Assembly (NCBI GenBank): GCA_021776345.1
Contig: JAJFGC010000089.1
Span: 1 to 34,047 of the forward strand
Length of the DNA stretch: 34,047 nt
Origin: Hyphococcus sp.
GTDB taxonomy: Bacteria > Pseudomonadota > Alphaproteobacteria > Caulobacterales > Parvularculaceae
Direction of reading: 5' to 3'
Position 1 is the first letter of the stretch; every line of letters begins with the position of its first letter. The notes beneath the pieces are model-generated. The model had not been told where the DNA came from. It worked only from the letters and a program-made list of their open reading frames with translations, and did no database searches. Both the position numbers and the translations under genes were made by a program. Positions 9,463 to 18,137 of the stretch are shown here, piece by piece.

Positions 9463-10011
9463 TTACAGATCTCCGGACAATAATTCCGGCCGGTGCTGGG
9501 CCATCATTGAGCGAAGCTCGTCAATGCTGACCGACGTCAGAAATGTCTGTAATGGGACTGGTTTTCCGCAAGCTTGATCGGCCGGGTAGACAATCATTGT
9601 TTTGTTCACAACAGAAACCGCGCCGGCGTCTGCCCAGGAAATCGACCGCTTGCCAATAAACGTCAGGGATTGAACGCCCTTTTCATCCAATTTAATGGCG
9701 GCGCGCGACCGCACCGAAGTGGCGCCGCTCCAAAGCACGACCGCAAACAGAACCATGCCGCCTAATATTAATACGCCGCCCCATGCCCACGCAGGGCGAC
9801 GGTCAATTTCGAGCCAGCTCAATCGCGTGCCGTCGAGAAGCGAAAAATAAACATCGAGCCCTGTCGCGACCATGATAATCGCGAAAACGCCGGCGACACC
9901 AGAAAAGACGGCGCTTTTAGATCGGGAATAAGTAACGTTAAACCCGGTGGGTGTCGGCTGTATTGGCGTTGGCGCATTCCCGAATTCTTCAGATGAGCGC
10001 AAATTTGCCAT
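9463..10011 (-). CDS. Hypothetical membrane protein with PH-like C-terminus, 182 aa
   Basis: Family not recognised with certainty. A Pro/Thr-rich cytoplasmic N-terminus (1-30) precedes two membrane segments (about 34-57 and 74-96). A soluble C-terminal part follows whose pattern (AAIKLDEKGVQSLTFIGKRSISWADAGAVSVVNKTMIVYP) resembles the PH-like domains attached to small bacterial membrane proteins. It ends 9 bp from accC, convergently. Its start lies 49 bp from the start of the divergent aat. No function is assigned. Confidence 0.7.
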   Translation of the reverse strand: MANLRSSEEFGNAPTPIQPTPTGFNVTYSRSKSAVFSGVAGVFAIIMVATGLDVYFSLLDGTRLSWLEIDRRPAWAWGGVLILGGMVLFAVVLWSGATSVRSRAAIKLDEKGVQSLTFIGKRSISWADAGAVSVVNKTMIVYPADQACGKPVPLQTFLTSVSIDELRSMMAQHRPELLSGDL

Positions 10012-10060
10012 AGCCTCGCTTATTTGCGTCGATGCGGCAAATCGGGCGATACTCTATCTC

Positions 10061-10726
10061 ATGCCCAGGGATTCGGCACATTCGATTTCTATCGTCGAGC
10101 TCATGAAAGCCTATACGCTTGGCTATTTTCCGATGGCGCGCTCACGCAATGAAGCTGGCGTCGTCTGGATATTGCCCGATGAGCGCGGGGTGCTGCCGCT
10201 GGACGGCGCCGGGGCGCCAAAAAAGTTGCGGCGTTTTTTAAAAAAAGACCCGTTTGAAATTCGCATCAACACCGTATTTTCAGAGGTCATCCGCGCCTGC
10301 GCCGACGAGACGCCCGCCCGCCCCGACACCTGGATCAATGATGCGATCATCGAGGCCTATACGGAGCTTCATTTTATGGGGCTGGCCCACACGGTGGAGT
10401 GTTGGCGAGACGGCAATCTTGTCGGCGGTCTCTATGGCGTTCAGATCGGCGCCGCCTTTTGCGGCGAGAGCATGTTTTCACGCGAGACCAACGCCAGCAA
10501 AATCGCATTCCTGCATTTGATTGCAAGGCTAAAGCTTGGCGGCTTTCATTTTGTCGATGCTCAATTCACCAATGAACATTTAGAGCAGTTCGGCCTGATC
10601 AGCGTGCCGGATAGTGTCTATCAACGCATGCTCGCGAAAGCGCTTCGAGAGGAAGCGGATTTTCTCACCGCGCCTGATCAGCTATCGGCTAAGACGGTTT
10701 TGCAACTGATTACCCAGACATCATAG
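10061..10726 (+). CDS. aat: Leucyl/phenylalanyl-tRNA--protein transferase
   Basis: Transfers Leu or Phe from aminoacyl-tRNA to N-terminal Arg or Lys of proteins, marking them for ClpS/ClpAP degradation. 221 aa from ATG 10061. An upstream ATG at 9947 would add 38 unrelated residues and overlap the divergent gene, so I reject it. Family motifs: LMKAYTLGYFPMA near the N-terminus, PDERGVLPL, HTVECWRDGNLVGGLYGVQIGAAFCGESMFS, and FHFVDAQFTNEHLEQFG. No clear Shine-Dalgarno precedes the start. The 3' end overlaps the convergent DUF2155 gene by 49 bp. Confidence 0.94.
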   Translation: MPRDSAHSISIVELMKAYTLGYFPMARSRNEAGVVWILPDERGVLPLDGAGAPKKLRRFLKKDPFEIRINTVFSEVIRACADETPARPDTWINDAIIEAYTELHFMGLAHTVECWRDGNLVGGLYGVQIGAAFCGESMFSRETNASKIAFLHLIARLKLGGFHFVDAQFTNEHLEQFGLISVPDSVYQRMLAKALREEADFLTAPDQLSAKTVLQLITQTS

Positions 10727-11325
10727 ACCGGATGCTCCAAAGCGTTGAGCGCCGGGGTGGACGCGAACATCCAGCCGCGGAAAATATTGATGCCTTCTGC
10801 TTTTGGTCCGTCGATTACGTCTTGGGTTGGCAGCTGCGGCATACTCAGCTCCGGCGGTGGTAAAATTTCAGCGGTTTCCGGCTCTTTCAGCCCTTCAATT
10901 GGCAGGACGTCGAGGTCTGTTGTTTCGATTTCATCTTCGATGGGTTCCGCGATGGCAATTTTTAAGTCGCTTTGGCGGCTACCAAATTCCGTATCGAAAA
11001 TTTCGAGAAACGCCGTTGTTTCAGGAAACTCTTCCGGTGGGCGTTTGTCGCAAAAGCGCGGCTGAATTTCCAGCGATCCAAACCGTGCGATCTGGTGCAT
11101 ATCAATTTCAACATCGGTGTATCGCGCTGTAATCTTGTCAAGCGCGCGCAATGTCACTGAAACCGGCACTCGTTTTTCCGCTTCGATCACGCCGGCAAAC
11201 GGGTCATCAGCATTGCGGGACAGCCGGTCTAGCTCCCCAAGCTCATCCAACACCGGCGCATTTTCCTGCGCAATGGCCGGCGCGAACGCAAAACCCACCG
11301 CCGAAAGGGCAACCAGAAACCGCAT
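10678..11325 (-). CDS. DUF2155 domain-containing periplasmic protein
   Basis: Exported protein of unknown function. Signal peptide about residues 1-19 (MRFLVALSAVGFAFAPAIA). The DUF2155 core is recognised by VTLRALDKITARYTDVEI, FGSLEIQPRFCDKRPPEE and the C-terminal FRGWMFASTPALNALEHPVYDVWVISC. Between these lies an acidic, Pro/Glu-rich insertion of roughly 50 residues (about 125-175) that looks disordered. Its start codon overlaps the mlaD stop (TAATG), so translation is coupled. The tail overlaps aat by 49 bp on the other strand. The NDUFA12-mlaD-DUF2155 order is typical of alphaproteobacteria. Confidence 0.9.
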   Translation of the reverse strand: MRFLVALSAVGFAFAPAIAQENAPVLDELGELDRLSRNADDPFAGVIEAEKRVPVSVTLRALDKITARYTDVEIDMHQIARFGSLEIQPRFCDKRPPEEFPETTAFLEIFDTEFGSRQSDLKIAIAEPIEDEIETTDLDVLPIEGLKEPETAEILPPPELSMPQLPTQDVIDGPKAEGINIFRGWMFASTPALNALEHPVYDVWVISCKTVLADS

Positions 11326-11837
11326 TACAAATCTCCCAACGGATCGAGCTCGGTCTGACCGTTATTTGAATTACTCTTGCCGCCTTTATTTGATGACTGA
11401 TTGGTGAAGGCCTGAACCGCAAGGTTGAGGAGATCAACCGAACCGCGGGTGATTGTGATTTTTTCGCCATCGCGGAGCATTTCTTCCGAAGCGCCGGGCT
11501 CAATCGCGACGTACGCGCCGCCAAGAACGCCATCCGACGCGATCTTCGCAACCGAATCCTCCGGGATCGGAATATCGCGATCAATGGTCATCTCGAGATT
11601 GGCTTCGTATGTCGCAAGATCGATCTTATGGCCGGCGACCGTACCAATTTTGACGCCCGCAATGCGCACTTCAGATCCAACGGTAATCCCGTCGACACGA
11701 CCAAAGACGGCGTCGACCCGATATTTACTAGCACCGACATCCTGGCCGCTGACGCCGTAGGCATAGGCGAAGAAGGCGACCGCGACCGCGATCACAATGA
11801 GCCCTACAATCGATTCAAACACTCCCGCGCGAGACAT
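11325..11837 (-). CDS. mlaD: MlaD-type single MCE-domain lipid transport protein
   Basis: Inner-membrane-anchored periplasmic MCE protein. In E. coli, MlaD forms a hexameric ring on the MlaFE complex that passes phospholipid between the membranes. 170 aa: membrane anchor about 8-28, MCE domain about 35-115 (YRVDAVFGRVDGITVGSEV, AGVKIGTV, DGVLGGAYVAIEPG), and a short C-terminal helix plus a Gly/Ser/Asn-rich tail. The length matches canonical MlaD rather than long PqiB/LetB proteins. Its ABC partners are not adjacent here. The other MCE locus at 31.3-34 kb encodes its own MCE subunit. It lies 30 bp after the NDUFA12-like gene. Confidence 0.93.
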   Translation of the reverse strand: MSRAGVFESIVGLIVIAVAVAFFAYAYGVSGQDVGASKYRVDAVFGRVDGITVGSEVRIAGVKIGTVAGHKIDLATYEANLEMTIDRDIPIPEDSVAKIASDGVLGGAYVAIEPGASEEMLRDGEKITITRGSVDLLNLAVQAFTNQSSNKGGKSNSNNGQTELDPLGDL

Positions 11838-11867
11838 ATGCGGCTCCTCTTTTACTTTGTTTACGCG

Positions 11868-12278
11868 TTACGCTTCTTCCGGCGTCCACGCTTCGTAGTC
11901 ATCGTTGACATCAACTGGTCCGCCGGTGCGCGACAGACTGCCAGGCGGATGATAGGCGAGCGGCGTGCCTGTCATATTCGGCAGATGCTCTTTCTCCCAT
12001 GAACGGCGCAGCAATGGCGCCTCGGTCGGCGGCTCATCGAACGTATGATGCAACCAGCCGTGCCAGTCGGGGGTCACCCGCGAGGCTTCGGCGATACCGT
12101 GATAGACCACCCACCGGCGCGGGCGTTTATTGTCGCTGCCGGGAAGGCTTCCGTCTTTTTCCTCAAAATAGCGATTTCCCTGCTCGTCCTCGCCGACAAG
12201 CCGGGCGCCGCGACGCCAAAGCGTGAGGGAGGTCCCGAATGTGGTCGAATTCCACCAGGTAAATAGTCTCGAAATCAT
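11868..12278 (-). CDS. NADH:ubiquinone oxidoreductase subunit NDUFA12-like protein
   Basis: Accessory (17.2 kDa, NDUFA12 family) subunit of respiratory complex I, found in alphaproteobacteria and mitochondria. It is thought to stabilise the peripheral arm. 136 aa from [16 protein letters not shown], with AAGGGA 7 nt upstream; a longer start at 12386 adds non-family residues. Family motifs: [60 protein letters not shown]. It leads a unit with mlaD and the DUF2155 gene. The main nuo operon is not in the window. Confidence 0.95.
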   Translation of the reverse strand: MISRLFTWWNSTTFGTSLTLWRRGARLVGEDEQGNRYFEEKDGSLPGSDNKRPRRWVVYHGIAEASRVTPDWHGWLHHTFDEPPTEAPLLRRSWEKEHLPNMTGTPLAYHPPGSLSRTGGPVDVNDDYEAWTPEEA

Positions 12279-12430
12279 CAAAATCCCTTGTCCCCGGGCC
12301 CAAGGATGGCGCGGCGTTGCGGCGCGCAATATGGCGCCCGCCGTCAATGTGAGCAATAGCTCCCCTATCGCGTCGTTGGTGATCATTTTTCGAATATTTG
12401 CGCTGAAAATGGTAGGCCCCGGGCTCAGCG

Positions 12431-12445
12431 CATACTATATGTATG
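12431..12445 (+). promoter_or_regulatory. Candidate NrdR-box-like inverted repeat upstream of nrdJ
   Basis: CATACTATATGTATG has inverted arms CATAC and GTATG around TATAT, partly matching the NrdR box (acaCwAtATaTwGtgt). It ends 23 nt before the nrdJ start. NrdR boxes usually occur in pairs and I do not see a second clear one. The TACTAT within it could equally be a -10 element. Confidence 0.4.
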
Positions 12446-12468
12446 GGTCAGCCTCAGAGACCCCGTTC

Positions 12469-15400
12469 ATGCGCATTAATCGCTATTTTTCAAAGGATTG
12501 GAAGTCGCCATATGGCGCGAGCCCGTTCCGGCGGGCCGATTCGGAGATTCGCACTTTTGCGGGTGAGATTATCTTCGAAATGCGCGATGTCGAGGTTCCG
12601 GGCGGCTGGAGCCAAACCGCGGTCGATATTACCGCGCAAAAATATCTGCGAAAAGCGGGCGTGCCAGCGGCAACAAGGAAGGTTCGCGAAAAGGGCGTTC
12701 CGGCTTTTCTACAACGCTCGATGCCGGATGTCGCGGCGCTGGCGAAGCTGCCCGCGGAAAAACGCTACGGACCGGAGACTTCCGCCAAGCAAGTATTCGA
12801 TCGGATGGCAGGCGCCTGGGCTTATTGGGGCTGGAAGGGCGGCTATTTCGAAAAGGAAGACGACGCTGAGGCTTTCATTGACGAAATGCGCGCCATGCTC
12901 GCCGCTCAAATCGCCGCGCCGAATTCTCCGCAATGGTTCAACACTGGTCTTCATTGGGCCTATGGAATCGATAGCGCGGGTCAGGGCCATTTTTACGTTG
13001 ATCACGAAACCAAAACGCTGACCGAATCCGAAAGCGCTTATGAGCGCCCGCAACCGCATGCCTGTTTTATTCAGTCAGTCGACGACAATCTCGCGGCCGA
13101 TGGCGGGGTGATGGATCTGTGGAAACGCGAAGCGCTCCTCTTTAAATATGGTTCCGGGACGGGCACCAACTTTTCAAATGTCAGAGGCGCTGGCGAGCCG
13201 CTTTCAAGCGGCGGTAAAAGCTCGGGGCTGATGAGCTTTTTGAAAGTTGGCGATGTTGCGGCCGGCGCGGTTAAGTCCGGCGGCACGACGCGGCGCGCAG
13301 CGAAGATGGTGATCGTCGATGCTGACCACCCGGACATCGAAGAGTTCATTCGCTGGAAAGCGCGGGAAGAAGAAAAAGTCGCCGCCCTCGTCGCCGGCTC
13401 ACGCATCTTGGCAAAACATCTCCCGCTTGTGCTGGAAGCATGCTGGGCGAGCGAAGATGATGAGACGCGGTTTGACCTGAAGGAAAACGCAACGCTTAAA
13501 CAAGCCGTGCGCGCGGCAAAGAAAGCCTTTGTCCCCGACGCCTCGATCAAGCGCGTGATCGATTATGGGCGCCAGGGATATCGCTCAATTGAGATCGACA
13601 TTTATGATCTCGACTGGGACGCAGAGGGTTACCGCACCGTCTCTGGCCAAAATTCCAACAATTCCGTGCGCATTACTGACGGGTTTTTAAAAGCCGTCTC
13701 GGACAATGACATTTGGGCGCTGAAACGCCGCACCGACGAAGCGCCCGTAAAAACTGTCAAGGCGCGCGAGCTTTGGGAAGAAATTTGCGCGACGGCCTGG
13801 GCATGCGCCGATCCGGGCGTTCAATTCCACGACACAATCAACGCCTGGCACACCTGCCCCGAAGGCGGCGAAATCCGCGCCTCCAATCCGTGCTCGGAAT
13901 ATATGTTTCTCGACGACACGGCCTGCAACCTCGCGTCACTGAACCTCGTCAAATTCAAAACTGAAAAAAGCTTTGACGCCGAGGCATTTGAGCATGCCTG
14001 CCGTCTATGGACATTAGCGCTTGAGATTTCGGTGATGATGGCGCAATACCCGTCCGCAGAAATTGCGCGGCGCTCTTATGATTATCGCACGCTTGGCCTT
14101 GGTTTTGCCAATCTTGGCGGTCTCTTGATGTCGTCGGGCATCGCTTATGACAGCGATGAAGGGCGCGCCATTGCTGCGGGCGTGTCGGCTTTGATGTCGG
14201 GCGCTGCTTATCGCGCGTCGGCGGAAATCGCGGGCGCCGTTGGCCCGTTTGAAAAATTCAAAGACAACCGCGATCCGCATTTGCGCGTCATGCGCAATCA
14301 CCGTCGCGCTGCTGTCGGCACGGCGCTTGCCGGAGACTTCGAAGGCTTGAACGCGGCGCCGTCGTTCTTTGATGAAAACGCCTGCCCATGGCCTGAGCTT
14401 GGCGAACGGGCGCAAACGGTTTGGAATGAAGCTTACGAGCTTGGCGCGATCAACGGCTTCCGTAACGCGCAAGTCTCGGTCGTTGCGCCAACAGGCACCA
14501 TTGGCCTCGTTATGGATTGCGACACGACGGGTGTTGAACCTGACTTCGCCCTTGTCAAATTCAAAAAGCTCGCTGGCGGCGGTAATCTGAAAATTATCAA
14601 CCAGGGTGTGCCAACCGCATTGGCGGCGCTTGGATACCAGAAAAAAGAAATCGACGATATTGTCGCTTATGCGCTCGGTCGCGGCACGCTCGAAGATGCG
14701 CCGGGCATCAACCTCGCTGAATTGCGCAATGAAGGCTTTGAAGACCGCCACATCAAAGCGCTTGAGGAAAGGCTCAAAACCTCCTTCGACCTGACTTATG
14801 CTTTCACACCGCAAGCGCTTGGCGAAGATTTCTACCTTAACATTTTAGGACTGCCGGAAATTCAGCTTGGCGACACCGGTTATGAAGTCTTACGAGATAT
14901 CGGCTTTTCCGATGAGGAAATTCACCAGGCCAATCTTTATTGCTGTGGGGCAATGACCGTTGAAGGCGCACCGCATCTGAAAGAAGAGCACTACGCCGTT
15001 TTCGATTGTGCGACGCCATGCGGCCGGATCGGTACGCGCTCGCTTCACGTTGACGCGCACCTGACCATGATGGCGTCGGTCCAACCGTTTATTTCCGGCG
15101 CGATTTCGAAGACGGTCAATCTTCCAGCGGATGCATCAATTGCTGATTGCAATCGCGCCTATATGCTTGCCTGGCAACTTGGGCTTAAGTCGATTGCGCT
15201 CTATCGCGACGGCTCAAAACTGTCACAACCCCTCGCTTCGATGTTACTTGCAAGCGACAGCGACGATGAAGATGATGATCTGGCGGAAACCCTTCGCGCT
15301 GCGCCGGCGGCGGAGAAATCAAAAATCGTCGCAGAGCGTATTGTCGAACGTATTATCGAGCGCACGCCGGGACGGCGCCGCCTGCCCGACCGGCGCAAGG

Positions 15401-16185
15401 GCTATATCCAGAAAGCAATTGTCGGCGGACACAAAGTTTATCTCCACACTGGCGAGTTTGATGATGGCGAACTCGGCGAAGTCTTTATCGACATGCACAA
15501 AGAGGGCGCCGCTTTCCGCTCCTTGATGAACAATTTCGCCATCGCAGTGTCGCTTGGCCTGCAATATGGCGTGCCGCTGGATGAATATGTTGATGCTTAT
15601 GTGTTCACCCGGTTTGATCCGTCCGGCCCGGTCAAAGGCAACGACCAAATCAAACATGCAACCTCAATCCTTGATTATATTTTCCGCGAACTCGCGATCT
15701 CCTATCTCGGCCGGTCCGACCTTGCGCATGTGAACCCCGACGAAAGCGCCGTCGATGCAATCGGGCGCGGGGTCAATGAGGAAAAAACACAAGAAGATGC
15801 GACGAAACTGATCTCGAAGGGCTTCAGTCGGTCAACGGTGACCGACAATCTCGTCATTTTGCGCGGCGGCGATTTTGATCGCTTACGCAATTCAGCCAAA
15901 GAAGATGACGCCGCCATTGATGTCGAGGCGGAAGAGATTGAAACGCAAACAGAAGTACGCGCCGAAAGCCCGCCTGAGATTGAGGCGCAGATCGCCAAGC
16001 TCGCCGACGCCGTTAACCAGAAAGCGCCGCGGGGCGTCCTCGCCACGCCGGGCGCCGCCAGGGATGAAGCGCGCATTAAAGGCTATGAGGGCGATGCCTG
16101 TCCTGATTGCGGACAGTTTACGCTGGTGCGCAACGGCGCCTGTCTCAAATGCGAAAGCTGCGGCGCCTCGACCGGTTGTTCTTAA
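12469..16185 (+). CDS. nrdJ: Adenosylcobalamin-dependent ribonucleotide reductase NrdJ (class II)
   Basis: Reduces ribonucleotides to deoxyribonucleotides using a cobalamin-derived radical, so it works with or without oxygen. 1238 aa from [16 protein letters not shown], the usual alphaproteobacterial start; upstream in-frame ATGs give unrelated residues. Key residues seen: C199 in PHACFIQSV, the NPCSE motif with C475 and E477 (active-site thiyl cysteine and acid), [32 protein letters not shown] and [20 protein letters not shown]. The C-terminal part (about 1000-1190) is the long extension of this family. The end holds a Cys-rich zinc-ribbon-like tail (CPDCG...CLKCESCG) with terminal redox cysteines (STGCS). 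A possible NrdR box lies upstream. Confidence 0.98.
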   Translation: MRINRYFSKDWKSPYGASPFRRADSEIRTFAGEIIFEMRDVEVPGGWSQTAVDITAQKYLRKAGVPAATRKVREKGVPAFLQRSMPDVAALAKLPAEKRYGPETSAKQVFDRMAGAWAYWGWKGGYFEKEDDAEAFIDEMRAMLAAQIAAPNSPQWFNTGLHWAYGIDSAGQGHFYVDHETKTLTESESAYERPQPHACFIQSVDDNLAADGGVMDLWKREALLFKYGSGTGTNFSNVRGAGEPLSSGGKSSGLMSFLKVGDVAAGAVKSGGTTRRAAKMVIVDADHPDIEEFIRWKAREEEKVAALVAGSRILAKHLPLVLEACWASEDDETRFDLKENATLKQAVRAAKKAFVPDASIKRVIDYGRQGYRSIEIDIYDLDWDAEGYRTVSGQNSNNSVRITDGFLKAVSDNDIWALKRRTDEAPVKTVKARELWEEICATAWACADPGVQFHDTINAWHTCPEGGEIRASNPCSEYMFLDDTACNLASLNLVKFKTEKSFDAEAFEHACRLWTLALEISVMMAQYPSAEIARRSYDYRTLGLGFANLGGLLMSSGIAYDSDEGRAIAAGVSALMSGAAYRASAEIAGAVGPFEKFKDNRDPHLRVMRNHRRAAVGTALAGDFEGLNAAPSFFDENACPWPELGERAQTVWNEAYELGAINGFRNAQVSVVAPTGTIGLVMDCDTTGVEPDFALVKFKKLAGGGNLKIINQGVPTALAALGYQKKEIDDIVAYALGRGTLEDAPGINLAELRNEGFEDRHIKALEERLKTSFDLTYAFTPQALGEDFYLNILGLPEIQLGDTGYEVLRDIGFSDEEIHQANLYCCGAMTVEGAPHLKEEHYAVFDCATPCGRIGTRSLHVDAHLTMMASVQPFISGAISKTVNLPADASIADCNRAYMLAWQLGLKSIALYRDGSKLSQPLASMLLASDSDDEDDDLAETLRAAPAAEKSKIVAERIVERIIERTPGRRRLPDRRKGYIQKAIVGGHKVYLHTGEFDDGELGEVFIDMHKEGAAFRSLMNNFAIAVSLGLQYGVPLDEYVDAYVFTRFDPSGPVKGNDQIKHATSILDYIFRELAISYLGRSDLAHVNPDESAVDAIGRGVNEEKTQEDATKLISKGFSRSTVTDNLVILRGGDFDRLRNSAKEDDAAIDVEAEEIETQTEVRAESPPEIEAQIAKLADAVNQKAPRGVLATPGAARDEARIKGYEGDACPDCGQFTLVRNGACLKCESCGASTGCS

Positions 16186-16319
16186 TCTTGCGTTAACGGA
16201 AATCAGCTCCAAGATAAGGCTTGACGTCCTGTCGCCGGACAATTTTCCGTTCATCCTTAATCCAACATTGACGTCCCCGGCGGAAACTGTCTCCCGAAGA
16301 AAACGGAGACTTTTCAGCG

Positions 16320-17153
16320 ATGAAACTTGTCGGGCTCATCATCGTTTTTATGATTTTAGTATTTTCCCTTGTGACAACGATCATTCCGGGGTCAAAGAGC
16401 TATCAACAAGAAAATCCTGTTTCTGCGATCGGCAAAGAACTCGCAAAAGTTGAGGACATCGCACCTGAGATCAGCAATGTGTTTGACCGGGTGGAAGTGT
16501 CCATTCCTTCTCTAACCGGCAAAAAAGAGGCCCTCGGCGAATACAAGGCATTGGCCGATCATACCGGCGCCGTCTTTTCCAATATGGACTTGCCCCACGC
16601 AAATTTTGCCAGTTCCTTTGTTGAGACAACCCAGTTTGACAGCGCCTTGCTCGACAGTGCGAACTTTGAAGGCGCCACTGGCGCCAACGTCAATTTCACG
16701 CAGGCGCGCATGGCGAAGTCAAATCTTTCAGCTTCGAGTTTTACCAAGAGCAATTTTTCCGGCGCTCAACTGCGCGACGCAACCGCCCGCGCCGGCAATT
16801 TTAACGGCGCCGTTTTCGTTGGCGCCGATCTATCTTTCGCGACATTCTCCGGATCGATCCTCCATAATGCTGTTCTGTCTGACATTTATGCCGCCGGTGC
16901 TATTTTTGTTGGCGCGGATTTGAGCGGCGCCGACTTTACCAAAGCGGACCTGACCGGCGTCAGATTTGAAAACGCAAATCTCAAAGGCGCAAAATTGGAT
17001 CAAGCGGATATGACGCTTTCAAACCTGGCTGGCGCCAATCTCCATGGAGCCGATCTTTCGGGGGCGCTGAACCTGACCGCCGCACAGCTTGGCGAAGCCT
17101 GCGCCAATGGCGATACAAAACTGCCCGAAGGCCTGGCCGCGACCCGCTGCTGA
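16320..17153 (+). CDS. Membrane-anchored pentapeptide-repeat protein, 277 aa
   Basis: One N-terminal membrane segment (residues 4-23, MKLVGLIIVFMILVFSLVTT) anchors the protein with the rest probably periplasmic. A short helical linker (about 30-75) is followed by tandem A(D/N)LXX-type pentapeptides from about 80 to 255 (for example ANFASS, ANFEGA, ADLSGADFTKADLTG, ANLHGADLSGA). These are expected to fold as a right-handed quadrilateral beta-helix. A C-terminal Cys pair (C260, C277) may form a disulfide. GGAG lies upstream of the ATG. The region before it contains two TTGACGTCC direct repeats. Function unknown; a structural or protein-binding role in the envelope is likely. Confidence 0.9.
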   Translation: MKLVGLIIVFMILVFSLVTTIIPGSKSYQQENPVSAIGKELAKVEDIAPEISNVFDRVEVSIPSLTGKKEALGEYKALADHTGAVFSNMDLPHANFASSFVETTQFDSALLDSANFEGATGANVNFTQARMAKSNLSASSFTKSNFSGAQLRDATARAGNFNGAVFVGADLSFATFSGSILHNAVLSDIYAAGAIFVGADLSGADFTKADLTGVRFENANLKGAKLDQADMTLSNLAGANLHGADLSGALNLTAAQLGEACANGDTKLPEGLAATRC

Positions 17154-17166
17154 TTATTCAATCATG

Positions 17167-18087
17167 TTAAAACTTATTGTCCTGGTTCTCGCGATCGCTT
17201 GCTAGCCGCGTGGGGTCAAGCGCCTGCAAGGCGGTCATGGCAAGTGCTGACAGCCGCGATGACGGCGCGAGGCCGGGCAACTGGTGGATGGCGGTTGCAA
17301 ACCTAGACGCATGAGAAATCTTTGCAGCCGGCAATGATGATGTTTCATTGAGACGCAGAGCGGCCATTTCGTTTACATTCATTGGAACACGACCGACAGG
17401 AGCGCCGCCCATTGGAACAGTACGCACCGCAGCAACTCTTGTCGCTGACGGCGCGGCTGGTTTTTGTTCAACCGCTTTGCCATCAACGCCCATGGACGCC
17501 GCGATCGAGGCGATCACCTCACCGACGGATTTTGCGCGGGCGCCATCATAAAATACCGGGCGGTTGGCGTCGGCGGCTTTCGGCAACAACGCCGCCGCTT
17601 TCACGCTCGAGGCGGCGCCAAGTAATTTCACCGCGCCTGCGGGGCCGAGAAAATGTGCGGTGTAGAGATCGGCGCTTGTCGCGCCACGTCCCAACCGGTT
17701 TTCCAGAAACGTCTTATTCTGATTGGAAAGTTCGCCCGCCAGTTTTGCCGAGGCGCCCGCATCGAAACGAAGGTTCAAAATCTCATCGCGTCGCGTTTCA
17801 TTCGCAACCGAAAACCGGCCATTTGCATCGCGGCGAATATCGGCCGCTTCGGCGCCTAACCCATGCTTGGCGCCATATTGTTTGACTGCCCCGAGCCAGG
17901 TTTGCTCAATAAACTGAAACAGCCCGGCTGCGCTTGATGTCTTCGCTTTTGCATCGGCGTCGAAGCTCGATTCGCGCGCCGCCATGGCTTTCAGAAAATC
18001 AAACCCGGCGCCGGTCGCATCGCTGGCGCGCTGGAGAGCGGTCGCAACTTTTTGCGGCGCTGAGAGGGAGGCAATTTCTGTCGGCAT
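17167..18087 (-). CDS. SLT-domain lytic transglycosylase, 306 aa
   Basis: Predicted peptidoglycan lytic transglycosylase. The catalytic glutamate is E39 in AMAARESSFDADAKA, followed by SSAAGLFQFIEQTW, the usual second SLT motif. The domain occupies roughly residues 10-180 and the rest is an Ala/Pro-rich region of low complexity. There is no signal peptide. Two ATGs lie close together: AAGGA is only 2 nt from the one at 18093 but 8 nt from the one at 18087, so I choose 18087. This architecture (N-terminal SLT, no signal) is seen in alphaproteobacterial proteins tied to flagellar or phage/GTA functions. A GTA-type holin gene lies about 1.2 kb upstream on the same strand, with thiO between. Confidence 0.87.
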   Translation of the reverse strand: MPTEIASLSAPQKVATALQRASDATGAGFDFLKAMAARESSFDADAKAKTSSAAGLFQFIEQTWLGAVKQYGAKHGLGAEAADIRRDANGRFSVANETRRDEILNLRFDAGASAKLAGELSNQNKTFLENRLGRGATSADLYTAHFLGPAGAVKLLGAASSVKAAALLPKAADANRPVFYDGARAKSVGEVIASIAASMGVDGKAVEQKPAAPSATRVAAVRTVPMGGAPVGRVPMNVNEMAALRLNETSSLPAAKISHASRFATAIHQLPGLAPSSRLSALAMTALQALDPTRLASDRENQDNKF

Positions 18088-18137
18088 GGGCATAATCCTT
18101 TTCGCCCCCATTTTGCCCCCGTTTCGTCAAGAAACCG

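Noticed and set aside
9947-10060. N-terminal extension of aat from ATG 9947
   Set aside because: The added residues have no Aat similarity and overlap the divergent membrane-protein gene.
12223-12468. 82-residue N-terminal extension of NrdJ
   Set aside because: It overlaps the divergent NDUFA12 gene start and lacks similarity; family proteins start at MRIN.
12279-12468. Cobalamin riboswitch upstream of nrdJ
   Set aside because: No GCCACTG-type B12-box; also not expected, because NrdJ needs B12 rather than being replaced by it.
14014-14814. 266-aa ORF on the minus strand within nrdJ
   Set aside because: Antisense shadow of nrdJ, which is certain; it has an Arg/Phe-rich composition without motifs.
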